Shown: positions 1 through 8,603 of the stretch, piece by piece
Layout of the letters: each line of letters begins with the position of its first letter
How positions within the stretch are numbered: position 1 is the first letter of the stretch
Assembly (NCBI GenBank): GCA_903875045.1
Contig: CAIQUS010000073.1
Coordinates: 1-58,257 of the forward strand
Origin: an uncultured Bacteroidales bacterium
Lineage (GTDB): Bacteria > Bacteroidota > Bacteroidia > Bacteroidales > FEN-979
Length of the DNA stretch: 58,257 nt
Reading direction: 5' to 3'
The notes under the pieces: generated by a model
Database searches by the model: none
Told to the model about the DNA's origin: nothing
Seen by the model: the letters and a program-made list of their open reading frames with translations, nothing else
Program-made: the position numbers and the translations under genes

Positions 1-854
1 ACTGTATCACCGGCTCCCGACACATCAGAGATCATCCGCATGTGTGCAGGAATGAAAATATTCTGTTCTTCGATACGATCCTTCAGGCTCATCAGAACAC
101 CTTTATCCGACATGGTCGTAAGCACATACCTGCAATCAAGCAACGTCCTGATTTTCTGTGCTGCCTCACGGACTGAATGGTCATCCTGAAGGTCATTTTC
201 CAGATTTAACCCATCCTTCATCTCCTTCAGATTGGGTTTGAACAGGGTAACCTGCTGATAAGCCATGAAATTTTTCTTCTTCGGATCTACCGTAACAGGT
301 ATCTTCGCAGCAATCGCACGTTTCACAACCTCGCTGATCAACTTCTGGGTGATGACCCCTTTGTCGTAATCCTGAAAGATGATACAATCAATCTTCATTT
401 TTGATAAAACCTGATCGATGACACGGATCAAAGTAAGAAAATCACCCTGGACCAGGTCGTTGTCCATCTCTTCATCCACACGAAGCATTTGAAATGAATT
501 GCCGAAAATCCTGAATTTCGTGGTGGTAATGCGACGGGCACTGCGCACGATTCCGTCATCAGTGATATTTTCCTTCTTCAGAAGGTCGAGGAACTGATCT
601 CCTTTATCGTCGGTACCAATCACAGAACAAAGTATGGGATTGGCCCCCATCGATCGGATGTTCATGGCAACATTGGCTGCACCTCCCATGCGATTCTCCC
701 TTTTGCGCAAGGCCACAATCGGAATGGGTGCTTCCGGAGAAATCCGTTCCACCTTGCCCCACAGGTACGAATCAACCATCACATCTCCGATGATCATGAT
801 GTTGAGCTGATTAAAGTCTTTAAAAAGCTTCTTGTAGTTACCCTCTTTATGCAT
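1..854 (-). CDS. rfaE1: PfkB-family sugar kinase, RfaE1/HldE kinase-type (3' end outside window)
   Basis: About 284 residues are visible; the C-terminus runs off the window. The family (ribokinase/PfkB, RfaE1 branch) phosphorylates D-glycero-D-manno-heptose 7-phosphate in ADP-heptose synthesis for LPS core. Visible features are the N-terminal IIGDVMVDSY strand, the VERISPEAPIPI substrate segment, the MGGAANVA glycine motif, TVDPKKKNF and NLKEM in the middle, and the terminal SGAGDTV, which is the PfkB signature 2 with the catalytic Asp, right at the window edge. The ATG at 854 is chosen because stop codons lie just upstream in frame. It is the last of three minus-strand genes (methyltransferase, ABC ATPase, kinase) with short gaps, so probably one operon. 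Whether a cytidylyl/adenylyltransferase domain follows cannot be seen. Confidence 0.85.
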   Translation of the reverse strand, partial: MHKEGNYKKLFKDFNQLNIMIIGDVMVDSYLWGKVERISPEAPIPIVALRKRENRMGGAANVAMNIRSMGANPILCSVIGTDDKGDQFLDLLKKENITDDGIVRSARRITTTKFRIFGNSFQMLRVDEEMDNDLVQGDFLTLIRVIDQVLSKMKIDCIIFQDYDKGVITQKLISEVVKRAIAAKIPVTVDPKKKNFMAYQQVTLFKPNLKEMKDGLNLENDLQDDHSVREAAQKIRTLLDCRYVLTTMSDKGVLMSLKDRIEEQNIFIPAHMRMISDVSGAGDT

Positions 855-887
855 CGGAATTCATTTTCATAAAAAACTGCATGAAAA

Positions 888-1622
888 TTACTGCGCTACC
901 CCGTCAAAATGGTAATCGGCAATGGTTTTTATTTTCTGGTTGGCTTCATCCACATTGATCCTGCCATCCATCAACCGGATGATACGGTGTGCATGTTGTG
1001 CAATATCCTCTTCATGGGTAACAATGATCACCGTATTTCCCATCTTATGGATCTGTTCCAGAAGACCGAGAATTTCCACCGATGTTTTTGAGTCGAGGTT
1101 CCCGGTAGGTTCATCAGCCAGGATGATTGCCGGATGGTTCACCAGTGCGCGTGCAATGGCAACCCTTTGGCGTTGTCCGCCCGACAATTCATTTGGTCTG
1201 TGGGCCATCCGGTCGCCAAGTTTAACCTCCTCAAGGGTCTGTTTTGCAAGTTCCATCCGTTTGGCTTTGCCTATCCCCGCGTAGATAAGGGGAAGCATTA
1301 CATTTTCAAGTGCGGTTGACCTTGGCAGCAGATTGAATGTTTGAAACACAAAACCAATCTGCCGGTTTCTGATTTCCGCCAGTGCGTTGTCATCCATTTT
1401 GCTGACATCTTCGCCATTTAAAAGGTAACTCCCGCTTGTTGGCGTGTCGAGACATCCCAGAATGTTCATCATGGTCGATTTTCCCGACCCGGAGGGTCCC
1501 ATCAATGCTACGAATTCGTTTTTCCTGATAACCAGGGATACAGAGCGTAATGCCTCCACCAGGATGGTGCCGATCTTGTAGTTTTTTACAATGTTCTCAA
1601 GGCGGATAACTTCGTCGTTCAT
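888..1622 (-). CDS. ABC transporter ATP-binding protein, LolD/MacB type
   Basis: A 244-residue cytoplasmic ABC ATPase of the LolD/MacB/FtsE-like branch, which powers lipoprotein release, efflux or other MacB-type transport. All motifs are intact: Walker [10 protein letters not shown] at 42-50, Q-loop Gln 94, signature LSGGQRQR from 146, Walker [13 protein letters not shown] from 166, and switch His 203. The length is normal. No permease of the FtsX/MacB type is adjacent, so the partner must be encoded elsewhere or outside the window. It starts 12 bp after the methyltransferase stop and ends 33 bp before the kinase start, so it is probably co-transcribed with both. The substrate is unknown. 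Confidence 0.9.
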   Translation of the reverse strand: MNDEVIRLENIVKNYKIGTILVEALRSVSLVIRKNEFVALMGPSGSGKSTMMNILGCLDTPTSGSYLLNGEDVSKMDDNALAEIRNRQIGFVFQTFNLLPRSTALENVMLPLIYAGIGKAKRMELAKQTLEEVKLGDRMAHRPNELSGGQRQRVAIARALVNHPAIILADEPTGNLDSKTSVEILGLLEQIHKMGNTVIIVTHEEDIAQHAHRIIRLMDGRINVDEANQKIKTIADYHFDGVAQ

Positions 1623-1634
1623 GGATTTGAAATA

Positions 1635-2429
1635 TTAAAAGCGTATGGTGAAATCTTCTTTACTTAATTCATCCCTGAAAAACACAATGCCCATGTGATA
1701 AATATCGATGCTCACTTTAACCTGCGGATGCTGACGGATGGCATTCCATGCCTCCTCCATTCCTGCAGACCAGTGAATATCATCGAAAATAAAAATGGTT
1801 CCGGGGTGAATATGTTTTAAACACTCATTAAAATAAGCCAGGGTGGGATCTTTTTTATGGTTCCCGTCAAAAAAAACAAGATCCGGTTTCGGCATTTCGG
1901 CGAGGGCGACAGTAAGTTGCTCACTAAAATTGCCGGTAATGACATGAATGTTTTTGAGATTGAGCTTTTCAAAGTTCTCACGGGCCAGGTTGGCCGAATC
2001 GAGACAGCCTTCAATGGTAACAATATGGCTTTCAGGTGCCGCAAGTCCAAAATAAATGGTACTGATGCCAAGGGATGTTCCCAGTTCGAGAATGGAGGAA
2101 GGTTTGTACTGCCGGATCAACCGGAACAGGAACTCTCCAAGTTTCCTGTTTACGGATGAGTGGTGTACGATATCCTTTACCCTGACAAAACGCTGATCAC
2201 AGGGAAAGTCTTTGCACCTGGCACCCAGATCCTTCCGCTTGATGAACCTGCTGGCTGTTTCGAGTTCTTTCCGCAACCTGTTCACCACCCTGTACTGGAT
2301 ATATTTTTGATCGCCTTTCAGAACGTCACGATAAAAACCAAAAACAAAAGGGGAATGAATGTGATATTTTGATTGCGCCCTCACCGCATGTTTCAGATAC
2401 CCAACCAAGGCTTCGACCTGCCTGCTCAT
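1635..2429 (-). CDS. Class I SAM-dependent methyltransferase, O-methyltransferase type
   Basis: 264 residues. A Rossmann methyltransferase core begins at about 110 with motif I ELGTSLGIST (115-124) for SAM binding, an acidic loop IEGC near 140, and PDLVFFDGNHKKDP followed by FIFDDIHWS, resembling catechol-type O-methyltransferases (Methyltransf_24). The N-terminal 100 residues look helical and basic and are not assigned. It is the first gene of the minus-strand group running to position 1, with its own promoter upstream. The substrate cannot be read from the sequence. Confidence 0.8.
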   Translation of the reverse strand: MSRQVEALVGYLKHAVRAQSKYHIHSPFVFGFYRDVLKGDQKYIQYRVVNRLRKELETASRFIKRKDLGARCKDFPCDQRFVRVKDIVHHSSVNRKLGEFLFRLIRQYKPSSILELGTSLGISTIYFGLAAPESHIVTIEGCLDSANLARENFEKLNLKNIHVITGNFSEQLTVALAEMPKPDLVFFDGNHKKDPTLAYFNECLKHIHPGTIFIFDDIHWSAGMEEAWNAIRQHPQVKVSIDIYHMGIVFFRDELSKEDFTIRF

Positions 2430-2447
2430 ACTTTTTGAAATAAGCTA

Positions 2448-2478
2448 CAAATTTAGTGTAAATTCCGTAGAATGACAA
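2448..2478 (-). promoter_or_regulatory. Bacteroidota-type promoter for the methyltransferase operon
   Basis: On the minus strand a TAAATTTG -7 box (2448-2455) has a TTG at 2476-2478, 20 bp further upstream, matching the TTTG/TAnnTTTG pattern. It lies about 20 bp before the ATG at 2429. Confidence 0.5.
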
Positions 2479-2540
2479 CTTGGACGTTTCTGCGTTAAAA
2501 TAGTTACAACCGCATGCAAAACAAGTAAGGCTGTTTTTAC

Positions 2541-2548
2541 TAACTTTG
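2541..2548 (+). promoter_or_regulatory. Putative -7 box for the prenyltransferase gene
   Basis: TAACTTTG matches TAnnTTTG and ends 16 bp before the ATG at 2565. I do not see a clear TTTG at the expected -33 position. Confidence 0.4.
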
Positions 2549-2564
2549 CACAAAATCAACCGGA

Positions 2565-3442
2565 ATGCCTTTTGGAAGAAATTCAAAGATCGCTGACTAT
2601 TTTTCGCTCGTCAAAATCAATCACACGATATTTTCTTTACCTTTTGCCCTGATCGGTTTTTTTCTCGCCACTAAAAGCCCGGATCATGACCTGAGCATCC
2701 GGGTTTTGATTCTTGTACTGCTCTGTGTGGTTTTTGCACGCAATGCAGCAATGGGTTTTAACCGCTATGCCGACCGGGATATCGATAAAAAGAACCCTCG
2801 GACAGCCCTTCGGGAAATTCCAAGCGAGATCATCAGCCCCAAATCTGCCCTGATTTTTTTATCATCATCAACGCCGGGCTGTTTATCATCACCAGTTACC
2901 TGCTAAACTTTTTATGTTTTTTGTTATCCCCGGTTGCGCTGGTTGTTATTTTAGGTTACAGTCTCACCAAACGATTTACCTGGTTATCGCATATATTCCT
3001 GGGAATGGGGCTTGCCCTGGCTCCTATTGGCGCCTACCTGGCTGTAACCGCCCGTTTTGAACTTCTCCCCCTTATCTATTCATTCATCGTACTATTTTGG
3101 GTAGCTGGTTTCGATATTTTGTACTCGCTGCAGGATATTGAATTTGACCGGTCGGAAAGATTAAAATCGCTGCCTGCCAGGTTGGGCCGGACCAAAGCCC
3201 TCATTCTCTCTTCATTGTTCCACTTCATCGCACTTGTTCTGGTCGCTGCCGGAGGTATTGTTGGTGATTTCAATTTCCTTTACTGGATTGGCGCGGCCAT
3301 TTTTGCAATCCTCCTGTGTTATGAACATATCATTGTAAAGCCAACCGACATTTCCCGGGTTAACCTCGCCTTTGCCACCATGAACGGCATGGCTTCCGTC
3401 ATTTTTGCCTGTTTCGTCATCGCCGACCTCTATTTGAAATAA
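2565..3442 (+). pseudogene. UbiA-family prenyltransferase (menaquinone pathway type), interrupted by a frameshift
   Basis: This membrane prenyltransferase reads in two frames: 2565-2906 and then a frame open through 3442. UbiA enzymes attach a polyprenyl chain to an aromatic ring at the membrane. The first part has the Asp-rich motif N66-x3-D70-x3-D74 followed by KKNPRT; the second has YSLQDIEFDRS, the second Asp-rich motif, and several hydrophobic segments. In-frame coding resumes one base back from a run of seven T (2854-2860): reading ATC from 2861 restores an uninterrupted membrane helix continuous with the second part. One extra T, or a -1 ribosomal slip, would give a normal protein of about 292 residues. 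The codon content and motifs downstream are fully conserved, so a recent mutation, a sequencing error or recoding are all possible. The Met at 2921 is not a real start. Confidence 0.8.
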
Positions 3443-3473
3443 ACAGCCCTGTTTGATCCTGCTCTAAGCTCTT

Positions 3474-3515
3474 GCCAATTCTCAATTCTCAATTCTCAAT
3501 TCTCAATTTTCAATT
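3474..3515 (+). repeat. Heptanucleotide tandem array (CTCAATT)n
   Basis: Six consecutive 7-bp units: GCCAATT, four CTCAATT, and TTCAATT. The array lies between the convergent prenyltransferase and ComM-like genes and ends 6 bp before the stop of the latter. Confidence 0.9.
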
Positions 3516-3521
3516 CTCCAT

Positions 3522-5060
3522 CTACTTTCCCCAACTATCCCTGTCAAGCGAACGGTAATTGATCGCCTCCGCCAGATGCTCTATCCGGATATCCGCTGCG
3601 GCATCAAGATCGGCAATGGTGCGTGAAACCTTCAGTATCCGGTCATAAGCCCGTGCCGAAAGACCCAGTTTCTCCATGGCGTTTTTCAGCAAAAGGTTTC
3701 CGGTTTCAGATATTCTGCATACGTCGCGCAACATCCTTGAAGGGATTTGTGAATTGCTGTGGATTCCGTCTGTCCGCTCAAATCGTTGTTCCTGTAGCTT
3801 CCTTGCCCTGATCACCCTTTCTCTGATGTCGGTGCTGTGTTCCGACGGACGGGCATCGCTCAGCCGTTTAAATTCCACCGGTACGACTTCGATATGGATA
3901 TCGATACGATCAAACAGTGGCCCCGAAATCCGGTTGATGTATTTCTGAACTTCCCCCGATTTGCATTGACAGGCAGTTGACGGATGGTTATAATAGCCGC
4001 AGGGACAAGGGTTCATGGCAGCAATCAGCATAAAACTCGCCGGGTATTCCAGCGTCATTTTTGCCCTGGAAATCGTTACCACCCTGTCCTCCATCGGTTG
4101 ACGGAGCACCTCCAGCACTGATCGTTTAAACTCAGGCAGTTCATCGAGAAACAGCACACCGTTATGGGCAAGGGAAATTTCGCCGGGCTGGGGAATACTC
4201 CCTCCTCCAACCAGGGCCATGTTCGAAATAGTGTGATGCGGGGCCCTGAAAGGGCGCATGGATACCAATGAGCGATGGCTTCCAAGTTTACCGGCTACGG
4301 AGTGTATTTTAGTAGTTTCCAAAGCCTCCTTCAGATTCAATGGGGGAAGTATGGAAGGAATTCGTTTTGCCAGCATTGTTTTTCCGGCTCCGGGAGGCCC
4401 GATCAAAATGACATTGTGCCCACCCGCGGCACCGATCTCGAGTGCCCTCTTAATATTCTCCTGCCCCCTCACATCAGCAAAGTCATGTTCATAATGCAAC
4501 ACCTGTCCGGCAAATTCCTCCCTGGTGTTCATCATGGTTCGGGTAAGTTGCACCTCATCATTGAAAAAACCGATCACCTCCCTGATCGAAGTAATGCCAT
4601 AAACCTCCAGCTCACTCACGATCGATGCCTCCCGGGCATTCTGCAGCGGCAACAGGATTCCTTTAAACCCCTTGTCTCGCGCCTCAATGGCAATTGGCAG
4701 GGCGCCTTTGATGGGCAGCAAGCCACCATCGAGCGAAAGTTCTCCCATGATCATATATTTTTCCAGCTTCTCTGTTTTAATTACCTCATTCGCTGCAAGA
4801 ATCCCCATGGCAATGGTGAGGTCATAAGATGATCCTTCCTTGCGGATATCTGCCGGTGCCATGTTGATAATGATCTTTTTTCCCGGGATGCGTTGCCCAT
4901 TGTTGCGCAAGGCCGATTCAATCCTTTGATGGCTCTCCTTTACAGCATTGTCGGGTAACCCGACCATGAAAAACTGAATTCCCTGATCCATATATACTTC
5001 CACTGTCACAGTAATGGCCCTTATACCGAAAACTGCACTTCCAAATGTCTTCACCAGCAT
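3522..5060 (-). CDS. comM: YifB/ComM-family Mg-chelatase-like AAA ATPase
   Basis: 512 residues, the usual length. ComM-type proteins are hexameric AAA+ helicases that extend branch migration of incoming DNA during natural transformation; many annotations still read Mg chelatase. The N-terminal 170 residues form the ChlI-like domain ([10 protein letters not shown], then GSSYDLTIA and [11 protein letters not shown]). The AAA core carries Walker [10 protein letters not shown] near 220 and Walker [12 protein letters not shown] near 300, followed by a cysteine cluster NPCPCGYY...CQC typical of the family, and a C-terminal Mg_chelatase_C region ending [12 protein letters not shown]. It is convergent with the prenyltransferase. 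No competence genes are visible here. Confidence 0.93.
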   Translation of the reverse strand: MLVKTFGSAVFGIRAITVTVEVYMDQGIQFFMVGLPDNAVKESHQRIESALRNNGQRIPGKKIIINMAPADIRKEGSSYDLTIAMGILAANEVIKTEKLEKYMIMGELSLDGGLLPIKGALPIAIEARDKGFKGILLPLQNAREASIVSELEVYGITSIREVIGFFNDEVQLTRTMMNTREEFAGQVLHYEHDFADVRGQENIKRALEIGAAGGHNVILIGPPGAGKTMLAKRIPSILPPLNLKEALETTKIHSVAGKLGSHRSLVSMRPFRAPHHTISNMALVGGGSIPQPGEISLAHNGVLFLDELPEFKRSVLEVLRQPMEDRVVTISRAKMTLEYPASFMLIAAMNPCPCGYYNHPSTACQCKSGEVQKYINRISGPLFDRIDIHIEVVPVEFKRLSDARPSEHSTDIRERVIRARKLQEQRFERTDGIHSNSQIPSRMLRDVCRISETGNLLLKNAMEKLGLSARAYDRILKVSRTIADLDAAADIRIEHLAEAINYRSLDRDSWGK

Positions 5061-5152
5061 AATAAATTGTTTTACTTGCTTAATCGGAAAAAAGGCAAAA
5101 GGTAATACGGAAATTCAGAAAAGTTATTAACTTTGTGAGAAATAAATATTTG

Positions 5153-5186
5153 TTTGTTGGGATTTTGCCGAAAAAATGTATCTTTG
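5153..5186 (+). promoter_or_regulatory. Promoter of rpsT
   Basis: TATCTTTG at 5179-5186 is a perfect TAnnTTTG -7 box. TTTGTTGG at 5153-5160 supplies a -33 element at about 19-22 bp. The ATG at 5215 is 28 bp downstream. Confidence 0.7.
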
Positions 5187-5214
5187 CACCCCAATTTGAA
5201 AACATATTTGAATC

Positions 5215-5484
5215 ATGGCTAATCACAAAAGTGCAGAAAAACGTATCCGGAACACAAAAACCAAACGTACCCAAAACCGTTATCAGGGCCGTACCGTGCG
5301 TAATGCAGTTAAGAAATTACGTGAAACTGAAGATCAGGAAACACTTGTAAAGGATATCTCAAAAGTGGTTTCCCAGATTGATAAACTTGCCAAGAAAAAC
5401 GTGATTCATAAAAATAAGGCGGCCAACCTTAAGAGCAAGCTGATGCGCAAAGTAAACGCTTCAGTTGCAACTGCCGCAAAATAA
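5215..5484 (+). CDS. rpsT: 30S ribosomal protein S20
   Basis: 89 residues, highly basic and helical, beginning [13 protein letters not shown], the diagnostic start of S20. S20 binds 16S rRNA early in 30S assembly. The internal [13 protein letters not shown] segment is the conserved C-terminal helix. The gene is monocistronic by context: its own promoter upstream, and the convergent GlsB-like gene begins (3' end) five bases after its stop codon. Confidence 0.97.
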   Translation: MANHKSAEKRIRNTKTKRTQNRYQGRTVRNAVKKLRETEDQETLVKDISKVVSQIDKLAKKNVIHKNKAANLKSKLMRKVNASVATAAK

Positions 5485-5489
5485 TTCCC

Positions 5490-6458
5490 TTACCGTTTCC
5501 TTCTCCATCTCAATCCTTTAAGAGATGAAAGCCTCTGGATATACGTTTTCAGATGGCGTTCTTTTTTGCGCGGATAGATGTCCTCAATATGTATTAGTAT
5601 CCCTGTCTCTTCCACATCGCCAAAGTCATGGTTAATGGCGGTTCCAAAAGTTCGCATGGTTGGAGATAAGTTCATATAGGCGTTGACAAGGGGTGGAACA
5701 TGTTCACCATGACGGCGCACAGCCTGAATCAGTATCTTGTAATTTTCCTCAAAAGTTCTGGCTGAAAACAATTCAGCGATGGTCGCATCGGGTGTATCGC
5801 AAACAACTGACTCCACAGGCACCATCAATGTTTCCGTATCAGGAAAATAACGGCGAAGAAAATACAAAACGATATCCCGTGCTGTCCGGTTATAATCGGG
5901 GTACATGGTCATTTTTCCAAAGAAATATTTCACATCCGGGTTTTCAATAATCATTGCCCCGAGGCCATCCCACAAATTATCCAGGGCGTACATACCCTTA
6001 CGAAAGTTAACGAGTGGCTGATAATTAGGTTGAACGAACGAACGACCAAGCTCAATGCTTACCGGAAGATAGTCCCTGATAAATTTATTGGAAAAGTTGA
6101 AAAGTTCGGCGGTTGCACTGTGGATACATGTTTTTTGTTCACACAGGATATCGCGCCCGTGGATAAATCGATAACCTCCGGTAATCTCACTTTCAATGGG
6201 ATCCCACACGATGAGCTGATGAAAAGGTTCTTCCATGGTATCATATTCATCAATGTCGGTACTTTTCCCGGTTCCGCCACCGGCATCCCGGAAGGTGATT
6301 TCACGCAAACGCCCGACTTCCTGCATGAGATTTGGCGAATCATGTGCCGTAAACACATATATTTTATTATGTCCATTGTTGGTATTTCTCAAAAATGTGC
6401 TGTCGATCAATTCAGATTCAAGCAATTTTTTGTTAACCGGGGCAATGATGGGTTCCAT
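5490..6458 (-). CDS. glsB: GNAT/hemolysin-like N-acyltransferase, glycine-lipid synthase GlsB-type
   Basis: 322 residues of the COG3176 OlsB/hemolysin-like acyltransferase family. In Bacteroides, GlsB N-acylates glycine with a 3-hydroxy fatty acid, and GlsA then adds a second acyl chain to make the glycine lipids of the membrane. Visible family signatures are REITFRDAGGGTG near 51-63, WDPIESEITGGYRFI, ELGRSFVQPNYQ near 138-149, and GMYALDNLWDGLGAMI. The PlsC-type partner is divergently transcribed 80 bp away, supporting the assignment. An ornithine-lipid role cannot be excluded from sequence alone. Confidence 0.8.
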   Translation of the reverse strand: MEPIIAPVNKKLLESELIDSTFLRNTNNGHNKIYVFTAHDSPNLMQEVGRLREITFRDAGGGTGKSTDIDEYDTMEEPFHQLIVWDPIESEITGGYRFIHGRDILCEQKTCIHSATAELFNFSNKFIRDYLPVSIELGRSFVQPNYQPLVNFRKGMYALDNLWDGLGAMIIENPDVKYFFGKMTMYPDYNRTARDIVLYFLRRYFPDTETLMVPVESVVCDTPDATIAELFSARTFEENYKILIQAVRRHGEHVPPLVNAYMNLSPTMRTFGTAINHDFGDVEETGILIHIEDIYPRKKERHLKTYIQRLSSLKGLRWRRKR

Positions 6459-6486
6459 GTGATGGTATAATCGGTGAATTATTTTG

Positions 6487-6494
6487 CAAAGATA
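6487..6494 (-). promoter_or_regulatory. -7 box for the GlsB-type gene
   Basis: Minus-strand TATCTTTG, 28 bp upstream of the ATG at 6458. The -33 region (TTTATTTC) matches only weakly. Confidence 0.5.
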
Positions 6495-6505
6495 AGGTAT
6501 GTAGG

Positions 6506-6534
6506 TTTGAGAAATAAAGATATTTGTATTTTTG
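6506..6534 (+). promoter_or_regulatory. Promoter of the GlsA-type gene, abutting its start codon
   Basis: TTTG at 6506-6509, a 17-bp spacer, and TATTTTTG at 6527-6534. Transcription would begin near 6540, essentially at the ATG (6539), so the message may be leaderless. Confidence 0.55.
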
Positions 6535-6538
6535 CTTC

Positions 6539-7408
6539 ATGTCTCACAACGAAATTGAAGAAATTCCGGAGCGACTGATCGACATCGAATCATTGTTTGC
6601 TTCAAAAAACCCAGGTTTGCTCAAAATCATCCCCGGTTTTGTATTGTCTTACCTGAAAAAGATCACCCATCAGGAGGAGGTGAATGGCTACATCTGGCGA
6701 AATCGCGACAAACACGGGTTGCCTTTTGTCAGTGCCATCCTTAGAGAATTTGGCGTAAATGTTGAAATTGTTGACAAGCGAAGTCCTCAATTTTCATCAA
6801 CTCCGATTGTCCCGGTTTCAGGCCGGTACATCGTATCTGCCAACCACCCCTTAGGCGGTCTTGACGGCATGGCGCTCATGCAGGAACTTGGAAAGATCAG
6901 GGAAGATATCGTTTTTCCTGTGAATGACCTGCTGATGAATGTCCCGGGATTACGCCCCTTGTTCATACCCATCAACAAACACGGGCGAAATACCGAAAAC
7001 GCCCGCCTGATCGATGCAACATTTGCATCAGAAAAGATGGTGCTTTACTTTCCCGCCGGATTGGTGTCCCGAAAACAACGAATGGAGGGCAAAACAGTCA
7101 TCCGTGATCTGGAGTGGAAAAATACTTTCATTAAAAAAGCCAGGAAATATCAACGGGACATCATCCCTGTTTATGTAGCCGGTCGAAATTCTGAATGGTT
7201 CTATAACCTGGCCCGATGGCGCAAACGGCTCGGTATCAAAGCCAACATCGAAATGCTCTATCTTGTGGATGAAATGGCAAAGCAATTTAATAAAACCATC
7301 ACCCTGATGGTCGGTGATATCATTCCCTATTCCACCTTCGATAAATCAAAAACCGAAGCCCAATGGGCCACCTGGGTACAGCAAAAGGTATATGATCTGG
7401 GGAAATAA
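6539..7408 (+). CDS. glsA: PlsC-like acyltransferase, glycine-lipid synthase GlsA-type
   Basis: 289 residues from the ATG at 6539; a longer frame begins at 6524 but that would lie inside the promoter. It belongs to the 1-acylglycerol-3-phosphate acyltransferase superfamily. The catalytic HX4D box appears as NHPLGGLDGMA near 104-114, followed by FPVNDLLMNVPGLRPLFIPIN and the substrate motif YFPAGLVSRK. Family knowledge: in Bacteroides, GlsA O-acylates N-acyl-3-hydroxyacylglycine made by GlsB. Its divergent neighbour is that GlsB-type enzyme. It acts at the cytoplasmic membrane face. Confidence 0.8.
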   Translation: MSHNEIEEIPERLIDIESLFASKNPGLLKIIPGFVLSYLKKITHQEEVNGYIWRNRDKHGLPFVSAILREFGVNVEIVDKRSPQFSSTPIVPVSGRYIVSANHPLGGLDGMALMQELGKIREDIVFPVNDLLMNVPGLRPLFIPINKHGRNTENARLIDATFASEKMVLYFPAGLVSRKQRMEGKTVIRDLEWKNTFIKKARKYQRDIIPVYVAGRNSEWFYNLARWRKRLGIKANIEMLYLVDEMAKQFNKTITLMVGDIIPYSTFDKSKTEAQWATWVQQKVYDLGK

Positions 7409-7449
7409 CAGTGAACTCAAAACTGCATAAAATCGTATGGTTTAAAAAA

Positions 7450-7597
7450 TCCAAGTTCCAAATCCCAAGATCCAAATCCCAAGATCCAAATTCCAAATCT
7501 CAAGTTCGGCTTTCAAGGCTTGTTAAATCCACTCTCTTTAGTTTTCCCCTTGGGATCTGGAATTTGGCTCTTGGAATTTGAAATTTGAAAGTTGAAA
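7450..7597. repeat. Inverted pair of heptanucleotide arrays
   Basis: Left arm 7450-7505 is eight consecutive heptamers of the form TCCAAAT/CCCAAGA. Right arm 7549-7597 is seven heptamers of the form CTTGGAA/TTTGAAA, which are the same type on the other strand. The loop is 43 bp, so transcripts across it could form a long imperfect hairpin. It lies between the GlsA-type gene and engB. Confidence 0.85.
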
Positions 7598-7626
7598 TAA
7601 TGAGGCGGGCTTTGAAATAATTTGCA

Positions 7627-7634
7627 TACATTTG
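7627..7634 (+). promoter_or_regulatory. Putative -7 box for engB
   Basis: TACATTTG, 18 bp before the GTG at 7653. No TTTG at the expected spacing. Confidence 0.4.
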
Positions 7635-7652
7635 GAATAAATAGCAAAGATA

Positions 7653-8264
7653 GTGAAAATCGAAAAGATTGAGTTTATTTGCAGCAGCCCTTCGCTCCAA
7701 TTTTGCCCGAAGGAAGACATTCCGGAATTTGCCTTCATCGGACGTTCTAATGTTGGAAAATCATCACTGATCAATATGCTTGCCGCTCAAAAAGGGCTTG
7801 CCAAAGTATCAGGCACCCCCGGAAAAACCCGTTTACTGAACCATTTTAAGGTTGAATCTTCCGGATCAGCCCCCTGGTTTCTGGTCGACCTGCCGGGATA
7901 TGGGTTTGCAAAACTTTCCAAAATTCAGCGGGAGAAGTTCGAAGGCCTGATTAAATCATACCTTCAGAAAAGGGAGAACCTTGCCCTTACGTTTCTTTTG
8001 ATCGACTCGCGGCTTGAACCTCAGAAAATCGACCTGGAATTCATGAACTGGCTGGGCGACAATGAAGTTGGTTTTGTCATTTTATTCACAAAAACCGATA
8101 AACTCTCGAAAACACAACTCAGCAACAACCTGGCAGCATACCAGAAAGCACTTTCTGCCTATTGGGCCGAACTTCCGGCCATTCTGCCTACGTCAGCCGA
8201 AACTAAATTCGGGAAAGATGAAGTGCTTGCAACCATTGAAAAGGCACTCCGGCATTGCCAATGA
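7653..8264 (+). CDS. engB: Ribosome biogenesis GTPase EngB/YsxC
   Basis: 203 residues, GTG start (GTG AAA ATC GAA). EngB is a small TRAFAC GTPase needed for late 50S assembly. Motifs: G1 GRSNVGKSS near 30-38, G2 around TPGKTR, G3 DLPGYG near 75-80, G4 TKTD near 147-150 and G5 TSAE near 181. The DIPEFAFIGRSNVGKSSL block is diagnostic. It ends next to the stop of the convergent biotin-carrier gene, with no gap. Confidence 0.96.
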   Translation: MKIEKIEFICSSPSLQFCPKEDIPEFAFIGRSNVGKSSLINMLAAQKGLAKVSGTPGKTRLLNHFKVESSGSAPWFLVDLPGYGFAKLSKIQREKFEGLIKSYLQKRENLALTFLLIDSRLEPQKIDLEFMNWLGDNEVGFVILFTKTDKLSKTQLSNNLAAYQKALSAYWAELPAILPTSAETKFGKDEVLATIEKALRHCQ

Positions 8265-8582
8265 TTACTTCAATTCGATGAGTAAATGGTGCTTGGGAAC
8301 AACTTCGCCTTGTTTCACATAAACTTTTTTGACCGTACCATTTCTCGAAGCCAGCAGATGATTATCCATCTTCATCGCCTGAAGTACAAGCAGTGTGTCG
8401 CCCTTTTTAACCTTATTCCCCTCTTTCACATGAACCTTGAGGATTGTTCCGGGAATAAAAGCAACTACCCGGCGCGAATCCGGAGGAGTATACGGGGTCC
8501 GGGCGGCGAACTTTTTGGTTAACGTGGTTCTGTATGTGATTTCCTCGTACTTAAAATCGATGAATTCCTGGTTGTCGTCCAT
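8265..8582 (-). CDS. Biotin carboxyl carrier protein of an acyl-CoA carboxylase
   Basis: 105 residues. The C-terminal 70 form a biotinyl/lipoyl domain with the biotin attachment box LQAMKMDNH, where the central Lys is biotinylated, and the usual VKEGNKVKKGDTL and VKQGEVV hairpins. The first 35 residues are a short linker. It lies 21 bp downstream of the carboxyltransferase gene on the same strand, so the two likely form one enzyme (propionyl-/methylmalonyl-CoA type). A biotin carboxylase or an OadB-like membrane decarboxylase subunit is not in the window. Confidence 0.88.
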   Translation of the reverse strand: MDDNQEFIDFKYEEITYRTTLTKKFAARTPYTPPDSRRVVAFIPGTILKVHVKEGNKVKKGDTLLVLQAMKMDNHLLASRNGTVKKVYVKQGEVVPKHHLLIELK

Positions 8583-8603
8583 AAAAGTAAATTTAATTCA
8601 ACG

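Noticed and set aside
2921-3442. Separate membrane protein starting at Met 2921
   Set aside because: Sequence continues the UbiA fold of the upstream frame from 2861; the Met is internal.
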